From: an uncultured Deferribacteraceae bacterium | Lineage (GTDB): Bacteria; Chrysiogenota; Deferribacteres; Deferribacterales; Mucispirillaceae | Direction of reading: 5' to 3' | DNA length: 47,489 bases | NCBI GenBank assembly: GCA_947041165.1 | Contig: CAMRCY010000016.1 | Location: forward strand, 1 to 47,489 | Shown here: positions 1-8,120 of the stretch, in pieces | How the letters are laid out: each line of letters begins with the position of its first letter | Numbering within the stretch: position 1 is the stretch's first letter | Translations under genes and position numbers: made by a program | The notes under the pieces: generated by a model | The model's input: the letters and a program-made list of their open reading frames with translations, nothing else | Database searches by the model: none | What the model was told of the DNA's origin: nothing

Positions 1-63
1 AGTGATATTAGTGATATTAGTGATATTAGTGATATTAGTGATATTAGTGATATTAGTGATATT
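1..63. repeat. Seven perfect tandem copies of a 9-bp unit
   Basis: AGTGATATT is repeated seven times without mismatch and reaches the left window edge, so the full copy number is unknown. Perfect identity suggests recent slippage expansion. Its position exactly at the edge fits an assembly break in a repeat. Confidence 0.95.
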
Positions 64-96
64 ATAATTAATGAAGTTTTAAAATTGTGCAACTAA
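1..96 (+). CDS. Possible 3' end of a truncated Ser-Asp-Ile repeat protein
   Basis: The window opens with seven exact copies of the 9-mer AGTGATATT (1-63). Read in frame 1 they encode seven Ser-Asp-Ile tripeptides, followed by IINEVLKLCN and a TAA stop at 94-96. The frame is open to the window edge, so this could be the C-terminus of a low-complexity protein whose start lies outside. A 9-bp unit leaves two of the three plus-strand frames open, because only the frame reading TGA is interrupted. Openness alone is therefore weak evidence, and the repeat may be non-coding. Confidence 0.25.
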   Translation, partial: SDISDISDISDISDISDISDIIINEVLKLCN

Positions 97-319
97 AATA
101 TCGGTATTAATGATATAAAAATATTCATATAGGTTTTAGAGTGTTAAATTTAGAAATGTATATTACCGATAAAAAATATCAAACTGGGAAACTCGAACAT
201 TGATATTACATCTATAACATATCAACATGCCTCAACAGTTAAATTAAGAATTGATATTGTATCAGCAAAATATCATACGACCATGAACTAGAAAACCTAA
301 CACCATAAACTATCCACTT
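97..319. other. AT-rich intergenic stretch with no recognised gene
   Basis: There is no supported ORF, tRNA or clear terminator here. A 16-nt string, AGAATTGATATTGTAT (247-262), also occurs inside each unit of the 98-bp tandem repeat at the other end of the window (for example 47272-47287). In such AT-rich DNA this may be chance. Confidence 0.5.
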
Positions 320-670
320 TTAAAGATAGATGTTCACTATGTTTTTCTTAACTTGCATAAGGTTCACTTGTTGCTCAGTTGGAAATTGTGATACTTTTTG
401 ATTGTTTGATATATCAACTTTATATTTGATATATATATTCAAATCTTTATTATACTTGATTTTGTTGTAGAAACCCGATGTGTCATATTTGTCATAAACT
501 TCCGAAACTGCCTTTTGAACAGGAGTCTCAACAGTCTTGTTAACCTTGCGATCATTAACTGCACTCTCGTTACGAGCAAGCAGATTTTTACCATCGTTTA
601 ATAGGTTTTGTCCGTTTTGAGCAACTCTATTCGCCATAGAGTTCTCATAATATTTGTTTACAGTATTCAA
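320..670 (-). CDS. Small protein, weakly FlaG-like
   Basis: This 116-residue ORF starts with TTG at 670. A GAGGG ribosome binding site (complement of 678-682) lies 7 nt upstream of that TTG, which favours it over the internal ATG at 637. The N-terminal two thirds are polar and Asn/Lys rich, with no signal peptide or membrane segment. The C-terminal part (about residues 73-103) contains YIKYKVDI and then KVSQFPTEQQVNLM. This resembles the end of FlaG proteins, which typically have a short beta segment followed by IRQIPPEE. If it is FlaG, it would influence flagellar filament length, which suits the flagellar genes further along the window. The similarity is short and I cannot confirm it; an unrelated small protein is equally possible. 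Confidence 0.5.
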   Translation of the reverse strand: MNTVNKYYENSMANRVAQNGQNLLNDGKNLLARNESAVNDRKVNKTVETPVQKAVSEVYDKYDTSGFYNKIKYNKDLNIYIKYKVDISNNQKVSQFPTEQQVNLMQVKKNIVNIYL

Positions 671-730
671 CTAATTACCCTCAACGCAAATGTTTTGCTA
701 TTAATAAGATTCAATTGTTTAAAAAATAAA

Positions 731-995
731 AGAGACTGCTAAGTCTTTACCTAACGATATTTATTACCTATAATTGCTATTCGTGTAAAAGCCTACCCTA
801 ATGGTTAGCGTTGCATTTAAATGCAAAAAATTATCCCTAAAACGACTATCCGTAAGTTTTCCGTAAAATAGTCTAAAGAATAGCAAATAAAAACCGATAC
901 AGTAGATAGCATCGAAACACTACCGTATCATAGAAGCACAGAGTGCACATCACGTACTTCTATAGCAGTAACAGAGTAACCATTAATGGTTATTC
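731..995. other. Hairpin-dense intergenic region: candidate structured RNA or palindromic element
   Basis: Six or more inverted repeats lie within 265 bp. They are 731-737 with 742-748 (tetraloop GCTA); a long-range 9-bp stem 774-782 (TTGCTATTC) with 878-886; a 16-bp perfect palindrome 811-826; 844-849 with 868-873; 896-905 with 920-929 (one mismatch); 930-936 with 957-963; and a second 16-bp perfect palindrome 977-992 whose arms extend to 974-995. The 774-886 stem encloses three smaller hairpins, giving a multi-branched fold. I found no tmRNA, RNase P, SRP or tRNA signature on either strand. It could be an uncharacterised non-coding RNA, an element-derived palindrome cluster, or ordinary AT-rich pairing. 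The surrounding gene-free region is 671-1318; 1000-1318 shows nothing further. Confidence 0.5.
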
Positions 996-1318
996 ACTAT
1001 GATTTTCTCAAAAAATACTGTTTATGTCAACATAAACATTGATACATACTATAAATACTCTCGTGTTTATTCAATAACTCAACCCTTATCATATAAGCTT
1101 AATATCAAAAAAATCTAAATAATTGTCCACAAAATATCTATAGGCATAAACCGAATTTAATTTTATTCTTCAATTTTATGATTATTATAACTTGACTATT
1201 TAACTCATAATGTTAATAATATCGCTGCATCTTGACAACTATATTAAATCACATTATCTATAACACTGATATATGGTTGTTAAATTTAAAGATATGTAAA
1301 AGTTAAAGATAAAATAAT

Positions 1319-2101
1319 ATGAATTTAAAATACGATATAATCTCATCAGGAAGTTCTGGAAACTCATCGGTTTTTAGGTTAGGCAAAAAATTTATATTTG
1401 TTGATATGGGGCTACCACTTAATCAGATCCAACCCTTTATTGAAGACAAAATAGAAGAAAATGGATTTTCTCATTTTGATATTGATGAAATCATACTGTT
1501 TATAACTCATGAACATAACGATCATATCGCTGGTATGAAACCGTTTTTGAGCAAATACTCACCTAAAATATATTCGTCTGAAAGAACAGTTGAAAGACTT
1601 ATAAAAAATGGATTTGATGAAGATCTGTTCTATACAATGGAAGCTGATGTTGAAGTTACTTTTAATGATTTCTCAGTTAAACCGTTTAGAATTAAACACG
1701 ACGCAGTTGAACCTTTTGGATATAGATTTAAGTTTGAAGAAGCTGATGTTAGTTATCTAACAGATGTTGGAATTATATCTGACTATATTTATAAAGCTGT
1801 GGAAGACACTGAAACAATTATACTTGAATCAAACTATGATCCTGAATTGTTGAAAAATTCAGAGTATCCAAATTTTTTGAAAACTAGAATTGCATCAAGT
1901 TTTGGACATCTATCAAATGAAGATGCTCATAACCTCATTTGTAAACTAAGTATGAAAAAATTAGAAAAAGCTGTGCTTGTGCATGTTTCTGAAAATTGTA
2001 ACAGTTATGAAATTGTGCAAAAATATGCAGAAAGCTGTTTTCAGAACTTTAATGTGGTTACAACTGTCGCTAAGCAGAAAGAAAATTACTCGATAATTTA
2101 A
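1319..2101 (+). CDS. MBL-fold metallo-hydrolase (YycJ/WalJ-like)
   Basis: This is a 260-residue cytoplasmic protein of the metallo-beta-lactamase superfamily. The N-terminus carries ISSGSSGNSS, typical of the YycJ branch. The metal-binding motif THEHNDHIAG (HxHxDH, about residues 63-72) is intact. Further expected histidines follow in IKHD (about 127) and SSFGHLSNEDAH (about residues 198-209), and an Asp in LTDVG fits the second-metal ligand position. Family members act as nucleases or DNA-repair factors (the B. subtilis homologue is WalJ), but the substrate here is unknown. No strong ribosome binding site precedes the ATG. The next gene starts 263 bp downstream, so it is probably monocistronic. 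Confidence 0.85.
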   Translation: MNLKYDIISSGSSGNSSVFRLGKKFIFVDMGLPLNQIQPFIEDKIEENGFSHFDIDEIILFITHEHNDHIAGMKPFLSKYSPKIYSSERTVERLIKNGFDEDLFYTMEADVEVTFNDFSVKPFRIKHDAVEPFGYRFKFEEADVSYLTDVGIISDYIYKAVEDTETIILESNYDPELLKNSEYPNFLKTRIASSFGHLSNEDAHNLICKLSMKKLEKAVLVHVSENCNSYEIVQKYAESCFQNFNVVTTVAKQKENYSII

Positions 2102-2178
2102 TCGATTAACTATTAATTTATTTCTATTTTAGCCGATTATAATATACGGTGACAAGATCTCTTAAAGTAATATTTCAA

Positions 2179-2214
2179 TGTATACATATGACACCCTTAC
2201 TTTTGTATACATAT
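2179..2214. promoter_or_regulatory. Candidate operator: paired TGTATACATAT direct repeats
   Basis: The identical 11-mer TGTATACATAT occurs at 2179-2189 and 2204-2214, 25 bp apart. Each contains the palindrome TGTATACA. The pair lies about 150-185 bp upstream of the antiporter gene. The spacing is about 2.4 helical turns. It is consistent with a dimeric regulator site, but no regulator is known. Confidence 0.4.
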
Positions 2215-2364
2215 AAATATTGGTATCTTCAAGTTAAATCTAAAAATGAAATAATAAAGGTACAAATTAAATAAGATAAATAACCCGTCTTAAACAGATT
2301 ATTTATTTTGTTAAACTGATTTTATATATAATAACAAAACAAAAAACTATCTCAGGAGGATATT

Positions 2365-3852
2365 TTGCGTAAAATTAAATTTCTAATATTAATGTCATTG
2401 TTTGCATTAGTTCCAAAAATGTCGTTTGCATCATCAGGCGTTGGCGATGCATGGTATCTAGGTGGAGCAGATTTATCTAGCTTATGGATTATTCCATTTG
2501 TTGGGATGCTTCTCTCTATCGCTTTAGGCCCTATACTTTTTGCTAAATTTTGGCACCATAACTATGGAAAAGTATCTGTTGCTTGGGCACTTGCTTTTAT
2601 TATTCCGTTTACAATTCATTACGGAGTTTCAATCACAGCTTACGAAGTTATACATATTCTTCTTATAGATTATGTTCCGTTCCTTATTCTATTATTCGCA
2701 CTATTTGTTATATCTGGTGGAATAAGACTTAAAGGATCTTTATCTGGATCGCCTGTTGTAAATACTTTGATCCTTTTAATAGGAGCTATACTTGCAAGTT
2801 GGATGGGAACAACTGGAGCTGCTATGCTTCTTATTAGACCATTACTTAGAGCCAATGCTCATCGTAAATATAAAGTTCACACAGTTATCTTTTTTATATT
2901 TACTGTTGCAAATATCGGTGGTTCATTAACACCAGTTGGAGATCCTCCATTATTTCTTGGATTTCTTAAAGGTGTAGATTTCTTCTGGACATTAAAACAT
3001 ATGTTCCTACCAATGCTATTTACTCTTACAGTATTATTTATAATATATTTTATTATGGATACAATTTTATATAAGAAAGAAGGCAAACCTGTTGCAGAAA
3101 ATAGTGGCGATGAAAAACTTGGACTTGAAGGTTCAATTAATTTCGTTCTAATTATAGGTGTTATTTTTGCAGTTGTTATGAGTGGTGTTTGGAAACCAGA
3201 TCCATCTGCTCCGATCGGTGCATCTATTTTTGATAACGCTCCTATCGCTTTCTCTATCTATCATGTACCTATGTATCTGAATGAATTAAGTAGATTAATT
3301 TTACTATTAATTCTTGCATGGCTATCTATTAAACTTACTAGAAAAGAGAGTAGAGAATTAAATGGCTTTAACTGGGAACCTATACTTGAAGTTGGAAAAT
3401 TGTTCTTCGGTATCTTTATCACTATGATCCCTGCACTTAAAATATTACAAGCTGGAGAGAGCGGTGGACTTGCAAGTGTTGTATCTCTTATAAGTGATGA
3501 GAACGGTAACCCAGTTAATCTAATGTACTTTTGGATAACAGGTATACTTTCAAGTTTTCTTGATAATGCTCCAACTTATTTAGTTTTCTTTACAACAGCA
3601 GCTGGTGACGTTTCAAACCCTGTAAATATACAAATGCTGATGAATGAAAAATCACACACACTTCTTGCAATCAGTATGGGTGCAGTATTTATGGGTGCTA
3701 ACACTTATATCGGTAATGCTCCAAACTTTATGGTTAGATCAATATCTGAAAATCAAGGTGTTAAAATGCCTTCATTCTTTGGATATATGGTTTGGTCTAT
3801 AGCGATACTTATGCCTCTGTTCTTAATCGTAGGATTTATATTTATTCCATAG
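2365..3852 (+). CDS. Sodium:proton antiporter-like permease (NhaD/CitMHS type)
   Basis: This 495-residue polytopic inner-membrane protein has a signal-like N-terminus (residues 1-22, ending SFASSG) and about a dozen hydrophobic segments. Two inverted halves of the ion-transporter superfamily are visible. The first contains WMGTTGAAMLL and NIGGSLTPVGDPPLFLGF (about residues 145-200). The second contains FLDNAPTYLVFF and MGANTYIGNAPNFMVR (about residues 395-455). These paired GD/GN-PP/PN hairpins are typical of NhaD and ArsB/CitM permeases. Sodium extrusion in exchange for protons is the most likely role; arsenite or a carboxylate substrate cannot be excluded. The start is TTG, chosen because AGGAGGA (2354-2360) lies just upstream. 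Confidence 0.8.
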   Translation: MRKIKFLILMSLFALVPKMSFASSGVGDAWYLGGADLSSLWIIPFVGMLLSIALGPILFAKFWHHNYGKVSVAWALAFIIPFTIHYGVSITAYEVIHILLIDYVPFLILLFALFVISGGIRLKGSLSGSPVVNTLILLIGAILASWMGTTGAAMLLIRPLLRANAHRKYKVHTVIFFIFTVANIGGSLTPVGDPPLFLGFLKGVDFFWTLKHMFLPMLFTLTVLFIIYFIMDTILYKKEGKPVAENSGDEKLGLEGSINFVLIIGVIFAVVMSGVWKPDPSAPIGASIFDNAPIAFSIYHVPMYLNELSRLILLLILAWLSIKLTRKESRELNGFNWEPILEVGKLFFGIFITMIPALKILQAGESGGLASVVSLISDENGNPVNLMYFWITGILSSFLDNAPTYLVFFTTAAGDVSNPVNIQMLMNEKSHTLLAISMGAVFMGANTYIGNAPNFMVRSISENQGVKMPSFFGYMVWSIAILMPLFLIVGFIFIP

Positions 3853-3913
3853 TTTGATTGTACTATTATTTGTTTATAAGATTTTAATTGTAAAAATTTA
3901 ATCTTAATATATT

Positions 3914-3955
3914 TATCCCCCAAAAGCTAATAACTTAAGGGGGATATTTATTTGG
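3914..3955 (+). terminator. Hairpin terminator after the antiporter gene
   Basis: TATCCCCC (3914-3921) pairs perfectly with GGGGGATA (3939-3946), with a 17-nt loop, and is followed by TTTATTTG. The five consecutive G-C pairs stand out against the AT-rich background. The stem lies 62 bp after the stop codon. Confidence 0.7.
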
Positions 3956-4104
3956 GAAAATATGTAGATTAGAAATAATTAACTAAATAGTTTCTAGGTA
4001 TTTTAAGTTGATATAACTCAACACAGTAAAATATATTAGTACATATAAAAATTTTAGCTGGATACAGCTTTGTTCTATAATATAACTCTAATCGCAAATA
4101 TATT

Positions 4105-4158
4105 ATAAAAATATTATTTATCAACATCGACTAATTTATACTCTAAACTTCTAAACAA
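4105..4158 (-). pseudogene. Relic copy of the 3' end of the DUF362 gene
   Basis: About 50 bp at 4105-4155 is nearly identical to 4243-4293, the last codons of the neighbouring DUF362 gene, at an offset of 138 bp. Read on the minus strand it gives LFRSLEYKLVDVDK and a stop at 4114, against KFGSLEYKLVDVDK in the intact gene. Several differences are synonymous (GTA/GTC and GTG/GTT for Val, TTC/TTT for Phe). An in-frame TGA sits just upstream in the relic, so only this fragment survives. It looks like the remnant of a once-coding duplicate. Confidence 0.6.
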
Positions 4159-4251
4159 TCATGATATCAGAAGACTGCACAGCTGATGTTGATATATTTA
4201 CATTGCTAAATAGTTTTAGCTATCATCATATAACTTAATAAAATAAAAATA

Positions 4252-5322
4252 TTATTTATCCACATCTACTAATTTATACTCTAAACTTCCGAACTTAATT
4301 CTTTCTGCGTGTGTAAATTGATCTGTTGGATCAAGATGAGGCCACGCCTCTTGAAATAAATCTTTGCCTGCTGTGTGGTTAATAATATCATAAGATGCTT
4401 TATCTATTGCAACTGGATCGGTTGATGACATAAACCCTATATCATGAATCATCGGTGCATCGTTACCATCATGACAATCGCACGCTGGAACAATTGATGT
4501 TAATATATTTATATAGATCGGGGGTTTTGTGTAATGGTTATGAACAGCTGATGCGTATTCAACAATTCTTTGCTGAAGCTTATCACATGAAACATCAAAA
4601 TCTGATTGAATAGCAGTTTCAGGACAAGTTGCAATACATTTTGCACAACCAGTACATTTATCATTTATTGTCGCTGTCTTAGATATCTCAATCGCTCCCC
4701 AATTACAAACCATCTTGCATCGTCCACAAGCTGTACATTTATGAGGATTAACCGATGGTCTTACATCTGAGTGCATATCCATTTTGCCCTCTCTTGATGC
4801 ACAACCCATTGCAAGGTTTTTTAATGCTCCACCGAAACCTGTCATCTCGTGTCCTTTAAAATGTGAAACAACTAATAACTTATCTGCATTTGCAATATCA
4901 GTTGCGATCTTCGCATCTGTGCATACTATTGCATTTGGGATAGGAAGGCTTATGCTATTTTCTCCCCTTAATCCATCTGCAATTATCACGGGAACTTGTA
5001 ATGTTGAATAATTAAAACCGTTAAGCATAGCGTTGTGAAGATGATCTACTGAATTTGTACGCATACCTGTATATAAAGTATTTGTATCTGTTAAAAATGG
5101 TTTAGCTTTCACTCTATTTAAAATCTCTAAAATCGGACGTAAAAATATCGGACGTAAAAAAGCTGTGTTTCCTAACTCTCCAAAATGAACCTTGAGAGCT
5201 ACAAGTTCGTCCTTTTCATACAGATCTGTTATTCCAGCTCTATTTGCTAATTTTTTAATCTTATTTAACGGAGACTTATGATGATTGCTCTTCATAGAAG
5301 AAAAATATACCACTGAACTCAT
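4252..5322 (-). CDS. DUF362 protein with two [4Fe-4S] ferredoxin clusters
   Basis: This 356-residue protein is of the DUF362 family. The N-terminus MSSVVYFSSMKS and the later KVHFGELGNTAFLRP and SHFKGHEMTGFGGALKNL are family landmarks. Around residues 190-240 are two CxxCxxCxxxC motifs (CTACGRCKMVC and CTGCAKCIATC) for two [4Fe-4S] clusters, so an electron-transfer or redox role is likely; the substrate is unknown. The start at 5322 was chosen over an upstream TTG at 5340 because GAGGG precedes it at proper spacing. A small in-frame duplication gives FLRPIFLRPI. It is convergent with the antiporter gene, and a relic of its 3' end lies downstream at 4105-4158. Confidence 0.8.
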   Translation of the reverse strand: MSSVVYFSSMKSNHHKSPLNKIKKLANRAGITDLYEKDELVALKVHFGELGNTAFLRPIFLRPILEILNRVKAKPFLTDTNTLYTGMRTNSVDHLHNAMLNGFNYSTLQVPVIIADGLRGENSISLPIPNAIVCTDAKIATDIANADKLLVVSHFKGHEMTGFGGALKNLAMGCASREGKMDMHSDVRPSVNPHKCTACGRCKMVCNWGAIEISKTATINDKCTGCAKCIATCPETAIQSDFDVSCDKLQQRIVEYASAVHNHYTKPPIYINILTSIVPACDCHDGNDAPMIHDIGFMSSTDPVAIDKASYDIINHTAGKDLFQEAWPHLDPTDQFTHAERIKFGSLEYKLVDVDK

Positions 5323-5432
5323 TTTTAACCCTCTTAACAATTTATTTCAATTATATTAGATAACTACGACTTTATTATAGGTTTTCTTGGTGAGAATAAC
5401 AACTATAAATATGAATGTAATATAGATTATTG

Positions 5433-5460
5433 TTGACAGAAGAATAGAAATAATGATAAA
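5433..5460 (+). promoter_or_regulatory. Candidate sigma-70 promoter for the IclR gene
   Basis: A consensus -35 TTGACA (5433-5438) is followed after 16 bp by GATAAA (5455-5460) as a weak -10. The IclR-family start codon lies 39 bp downstream. The perfect -35 is the main support. Confidence 0.4.
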
Positions 5461-5498
5461 AATAATACAGCGTTTTAAAAAGAGAGCAATAAATTAAT

Positions 5499-6302
5499 AT
5501 GATAAAAGATTCGAATGGCATTAAAAGAGCAAAAACCGACTACAAAGTTTTTGCTGTGAGCAACACCATAGCTATTCTAGAATTATTAGGAGAGTTTGAG
5601 CAGGAACTTACTCTCTCTGAAATAAGTGATAGGCTATCACTCACTAAAAGTAACACATCTAAACTGTTAGCTACACTTGAACATTTTGATTATGTTGAAT
5701 ACAATAGAAATAATGACAGCTTTACATTAGGTGTGAAAACTTTCCAAATTGCACAAACATATATCAAAAAATTGAACATAGCAGAAATTAGTTATCCTTA
5801 TCTTAAAGAGATTACCGATATTCTCGACGAATCATCGTATGTTGGTATTGTTGACAACGGTACAGTTGTTTATCTAAACATGGTAGACACATCTAAACCG
5901 ATTAGACTTAAACCTCGTGTTGGACATATCGGACATGCATATGCAACTGCAATCGGTAAAGCACAACTATCTAAACTTGATAATCAAGAGATAGAAATTC
6001 TTTTTAGAGATGGATTTCAATCTGTTACAGAAAATACTGTTACAACAATCGCTGATCTTATAAAAGAACTAGATGTAATAAGAGAGATCGGATACGCTAC
6101 TGATAATGAAGAGTTTGAAAAAGAGGTTGTCTGTGTTGCCGTTCCTGTAATGGATTTTATGGGCAAAGCAACTGCTGGTATCGGTGTTTCTGCTCCTAAA
6201 GTTAGAATGAGCAATGAACGCATAACTGATGAAATCGCTCCTCTACTTATAAAAACAGCTATGCAACTATCCTTTAAATTCGGCTACAGTGAATCCAAAT
6301 AA
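5499..6302 (+). CDS. IclR-family transcriptional regulator
   Basis: This 267-residue protein has an N-terminal winged helix-turn-helix (about residues 20-80, with LTLSEISDRLSLTKSNTSKLLATLEHF cut here only by description: LSEISDRLSLTKSNTSKLL) followed by the IclR effector-binding domain (about residues 85-260). The domain includes YVGIVDNGTVVYLN, HAYATAIGKAQLS and VAVPVMD, all typical positions. IclR proteins are dimeric repressors or activators responding to small organic acids. The effector and targets here are unknown. It diverges from the DUF362 gene with a 176-bp gap, so that gene is a plausible target. GAGAG precedes the ATG as a modest ribosome binding site. Confidence 0.88.
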   Translation: MIKDSNGIKRAKTDYKVFAVSNTIAILELLGEFEQELTLSEISDRLSLTKSNTSKLLATLEHFDYVEYNRNNDSFTLGVKTFQIAQTYIKKLNIAEISYPYLKEITDILDESSYVGIVDNGTVVYLNMVDTSKPIRLKPRVGHIGHAYATAIGKAQLSKLDNQEIEILFRDGFQSVTENTVTTIADLIKELDVIREIGYATDNEEFEKEVVCVAVPVMDFMGKATAGIGVSAPKVRMSNERITDEIAPLLIKTAMQLSFKFGYSESK

Positions 6303-6496
6303 CGTCTTGATAGTTTAAAACTTTTAGAATAATTTTATAATCGTTATCGATATTTTGATGAAGATAATCTATATACTCTCATCTAAACCGTAATATATTT
6401 ACTATATAAATAACTTTTATAATTATTATCACCACCTAACCCTTATATAAGTATTCAACCTATTATTCAGATCTACATAACTTACTGAAACTCTCT

Positions 6497-6800
6497 AAAC
6501 TATTAAATCATGTTACGCTTATTCAAATAATTTAAGTTATTCAATCACGTTACGCTCACATAATCTCGCAAGTTATATCTATCTAAATACTGAATAATCT
6601 AAAAACTTGTAAATCAGTTTAACTTACTTTAATTACATAAATTGATTAACCCGTAGAGCTTATTCAAATAATTTAAACTATTAAATCTTGTTCCGCTCAC
6701 ATAATCTCACAAGTTATATCTATCGAAATACTCAACAATCTAAAAACTTGTAAATCAGTTTAACTTACTTAAATAATATAAATTGATTAACGAACTCTCT
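6497..6800. repeat. Degenerate 141-bp tandem repeats upstream of flgI
   Basis: Two full diverged copies begin at 6518 and 6659 with CTTATTCAAATAATTTAA and share long identical blocks, including AAACTTGTAAATCAGTTTAA. A partial third copy (6497-6517, containing AAACTATTAAATC) precedes them. I see no ORF. They fill much of the 725-bp gap between the IclR gene and flgI. The rest of the gap (6303-6496 and 6801-6978) is AT-rich with no recognised feature. Confidence 0.85.
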
Positions 6801-6978
6801 AATTGTTGCAATTTCATAACTTATTAATATTCTATCAATTCTAAAATCTACCACATATTCAAATTCTCTAATTTATTATAATATGAAAATATTCAAAATG
6901 GTATTTATCAAATCCTACTTGCATCCTTGCTATAAACCACTAATTATATCTTTATCTAATTACTATTTTTACATTCTA

Positions 6979-6994
6979 TGGCACAATAATTGCT
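6979..6994 (+). promoter_or_regulatory. Sigma-54 (-24/-12) promoter for flgI
   Basis: TGGCAC (6979-6984), five bases, then TTGCT (6990-6994) match the RpoN consensus TGGCAC-N5-TTGCW exactly. The flgI start codon is 34 bp beyond the -12 element, leaving room for a short leader. Sigma-54 control of middle flagellar genes is common in Proteobacteria and Campylobacterota. The activator is not in this window. Confidence 0.88.
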
Positions 6995-7028
6995 TGTCTT
7001 ACCTATATTATTTTAAAACGGATGTGCA

Positions 7029-8120
7029 ATGTTTAAAAGATTGATAGCATTTACCCTTATTATTGTTGTGATTTCCTTTGTTAAATCTTCAGCTGGAGTT
7101 AAGCTTAGAGATATCGCATCGGTTGAAGGAATAAGAAATAACCAATTGTTTGGTTATGGACTTGTTGCAGGTCTTAACGGTACTGGCGATAAGCAGGGTA
7201 CAGAATTTACTATTCAATCATTAGTAAATATGTTGGATAGATTAGGTATCACTGTTCCTCAAAACGATGTGCGTGTTAAAAACGTTGCAGCGGTTATGGT
7301 TACAGCCAAACTTCCTCCGTTTGCTAAAACAGGTTCGCTTATAGATGTTACTATATCATCAGTTGGCGACTCGTCATCATTAGAGGGTGGAACATTACTT
7401 CTAACTCCTTTAGCTGCTGCAAACGGACAAGTTTATGCAGTTGCACAAGGGCCTCTATCTATTGGTGGATTAAACAGTACTAGCGAAGATGGCGTTGAAA
7501 ACCATCCTACTGTTGGGATTATCCCAGGTGGAGCTACTGTGGAGAAAGAAGTTGAGTTCGTTATGGATACTTCTTATATAAGTATATCATTCTCAGGAAG
7601 AGGAATTGCAGATGTTGTTCAAGCCAAATCAGCTATTAATAGTTTTATAGGTGTAGACATCGCAGAAATACAAAATCCTTCAACAATAAAAATTGCTATA
7701 CCGTTAGAGTTTGAGCCTAGATATTATGACTTCATGAGCTCACTATTAAATATTGAAATTCAACCTGAAGCATTTGCAAAAGTGATTATAGATGAAAGAA
7801 CTGGAACTGTTGTTATGGGTTCTGATGTGAAAATAAGTGCAATAGCTATTTCGCACGGTAGCCTTAGTATAACAATATCTGATCAGTTAGATATTAGAAA
7901 AGCACCAACTGCTGATATAGATCAACCTTTACAGCCTCAGCCTGATAATCCAAATCCTGCAACTGAGCAGGTTAGAGTTGTGATGATGCCTGAAGCTGTA
8001 ACTATATCTGATCTTGTTAAAGCATTAAACGCATTAGGAGTTTCTCCTAGAAACTTGATATCAATACTACAAGCAGTGAAATCTGCTGGTGCACTATATG
8101 CCGATCTGGAGATTATGTAA
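7029..8120 (+). CDS. flgI: Flagellar P-ring protein FlgI
   Basis: FlgI (363 residues, normal length) forms the periplasmic P-ring, the bushing around the flagellar rod in the peptidoglycan layer. A signal peptide (residues 1-22, ending SSAG) precedes the diagnostic VKLRDIASVEGIRNNQLFGYGLVAGL region, of which LFGYGLVAGLNGTGDK is the core. The C-terminus (ISDLVKALNALGVSPRNLI) is also typical. Its presence implies an outer membrane. A sigma-54 promoter lies directly upstream. The TAA stop shares one base with the flgJ ATG (TAATG), so the two are translationally coupled. Confidence 0.95.
   Translation: MFKRLIAFTLIIVVISFVKSSAGVKLRDIASVEGIRNNQLFGYGLVAGLNGTGDKQGTEFTIQSLVNMLDRLGITVPQNDVRVKNVAAVMVTAKLPPFAKTGSLIDVTISSVGDSSSLEGGTLLLTPLAAANGQVYAVAQGPLSIGGLNSTSEDGVENHPTVGIIPGGATVEKEVEFVMDTSYISISFSGRGIADVVQAKSAINSFIGVDIAEIQNPSTIKIAIPLEFEPRYYDFMSSLLNIEIQPEAFAKVIIDERTGTVVMGSDVKISAIAISHGSLSITISDQLDIRKAPTADIDQPLQPQPDNPNPATEQVRVVMMPEAVTISDLVKALNALGVSPRNLISILQAVKSAGALYADLEIM

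Noticed and set aside
731-995. tmRNA, RNase P RNA, SRP RNA or integron attC in the hairpin cluster
   Set aside because: None of the invariant sequences of these RNAs is visible on either strand, and there is no integrase gene or att core.
4256-4264. Perfect DnaA box TTATCCACA
   Set aside because: It lies over the last codons of the DUF362 gene, far from the origin, and is a single isolated match explained by the encoded sequence.
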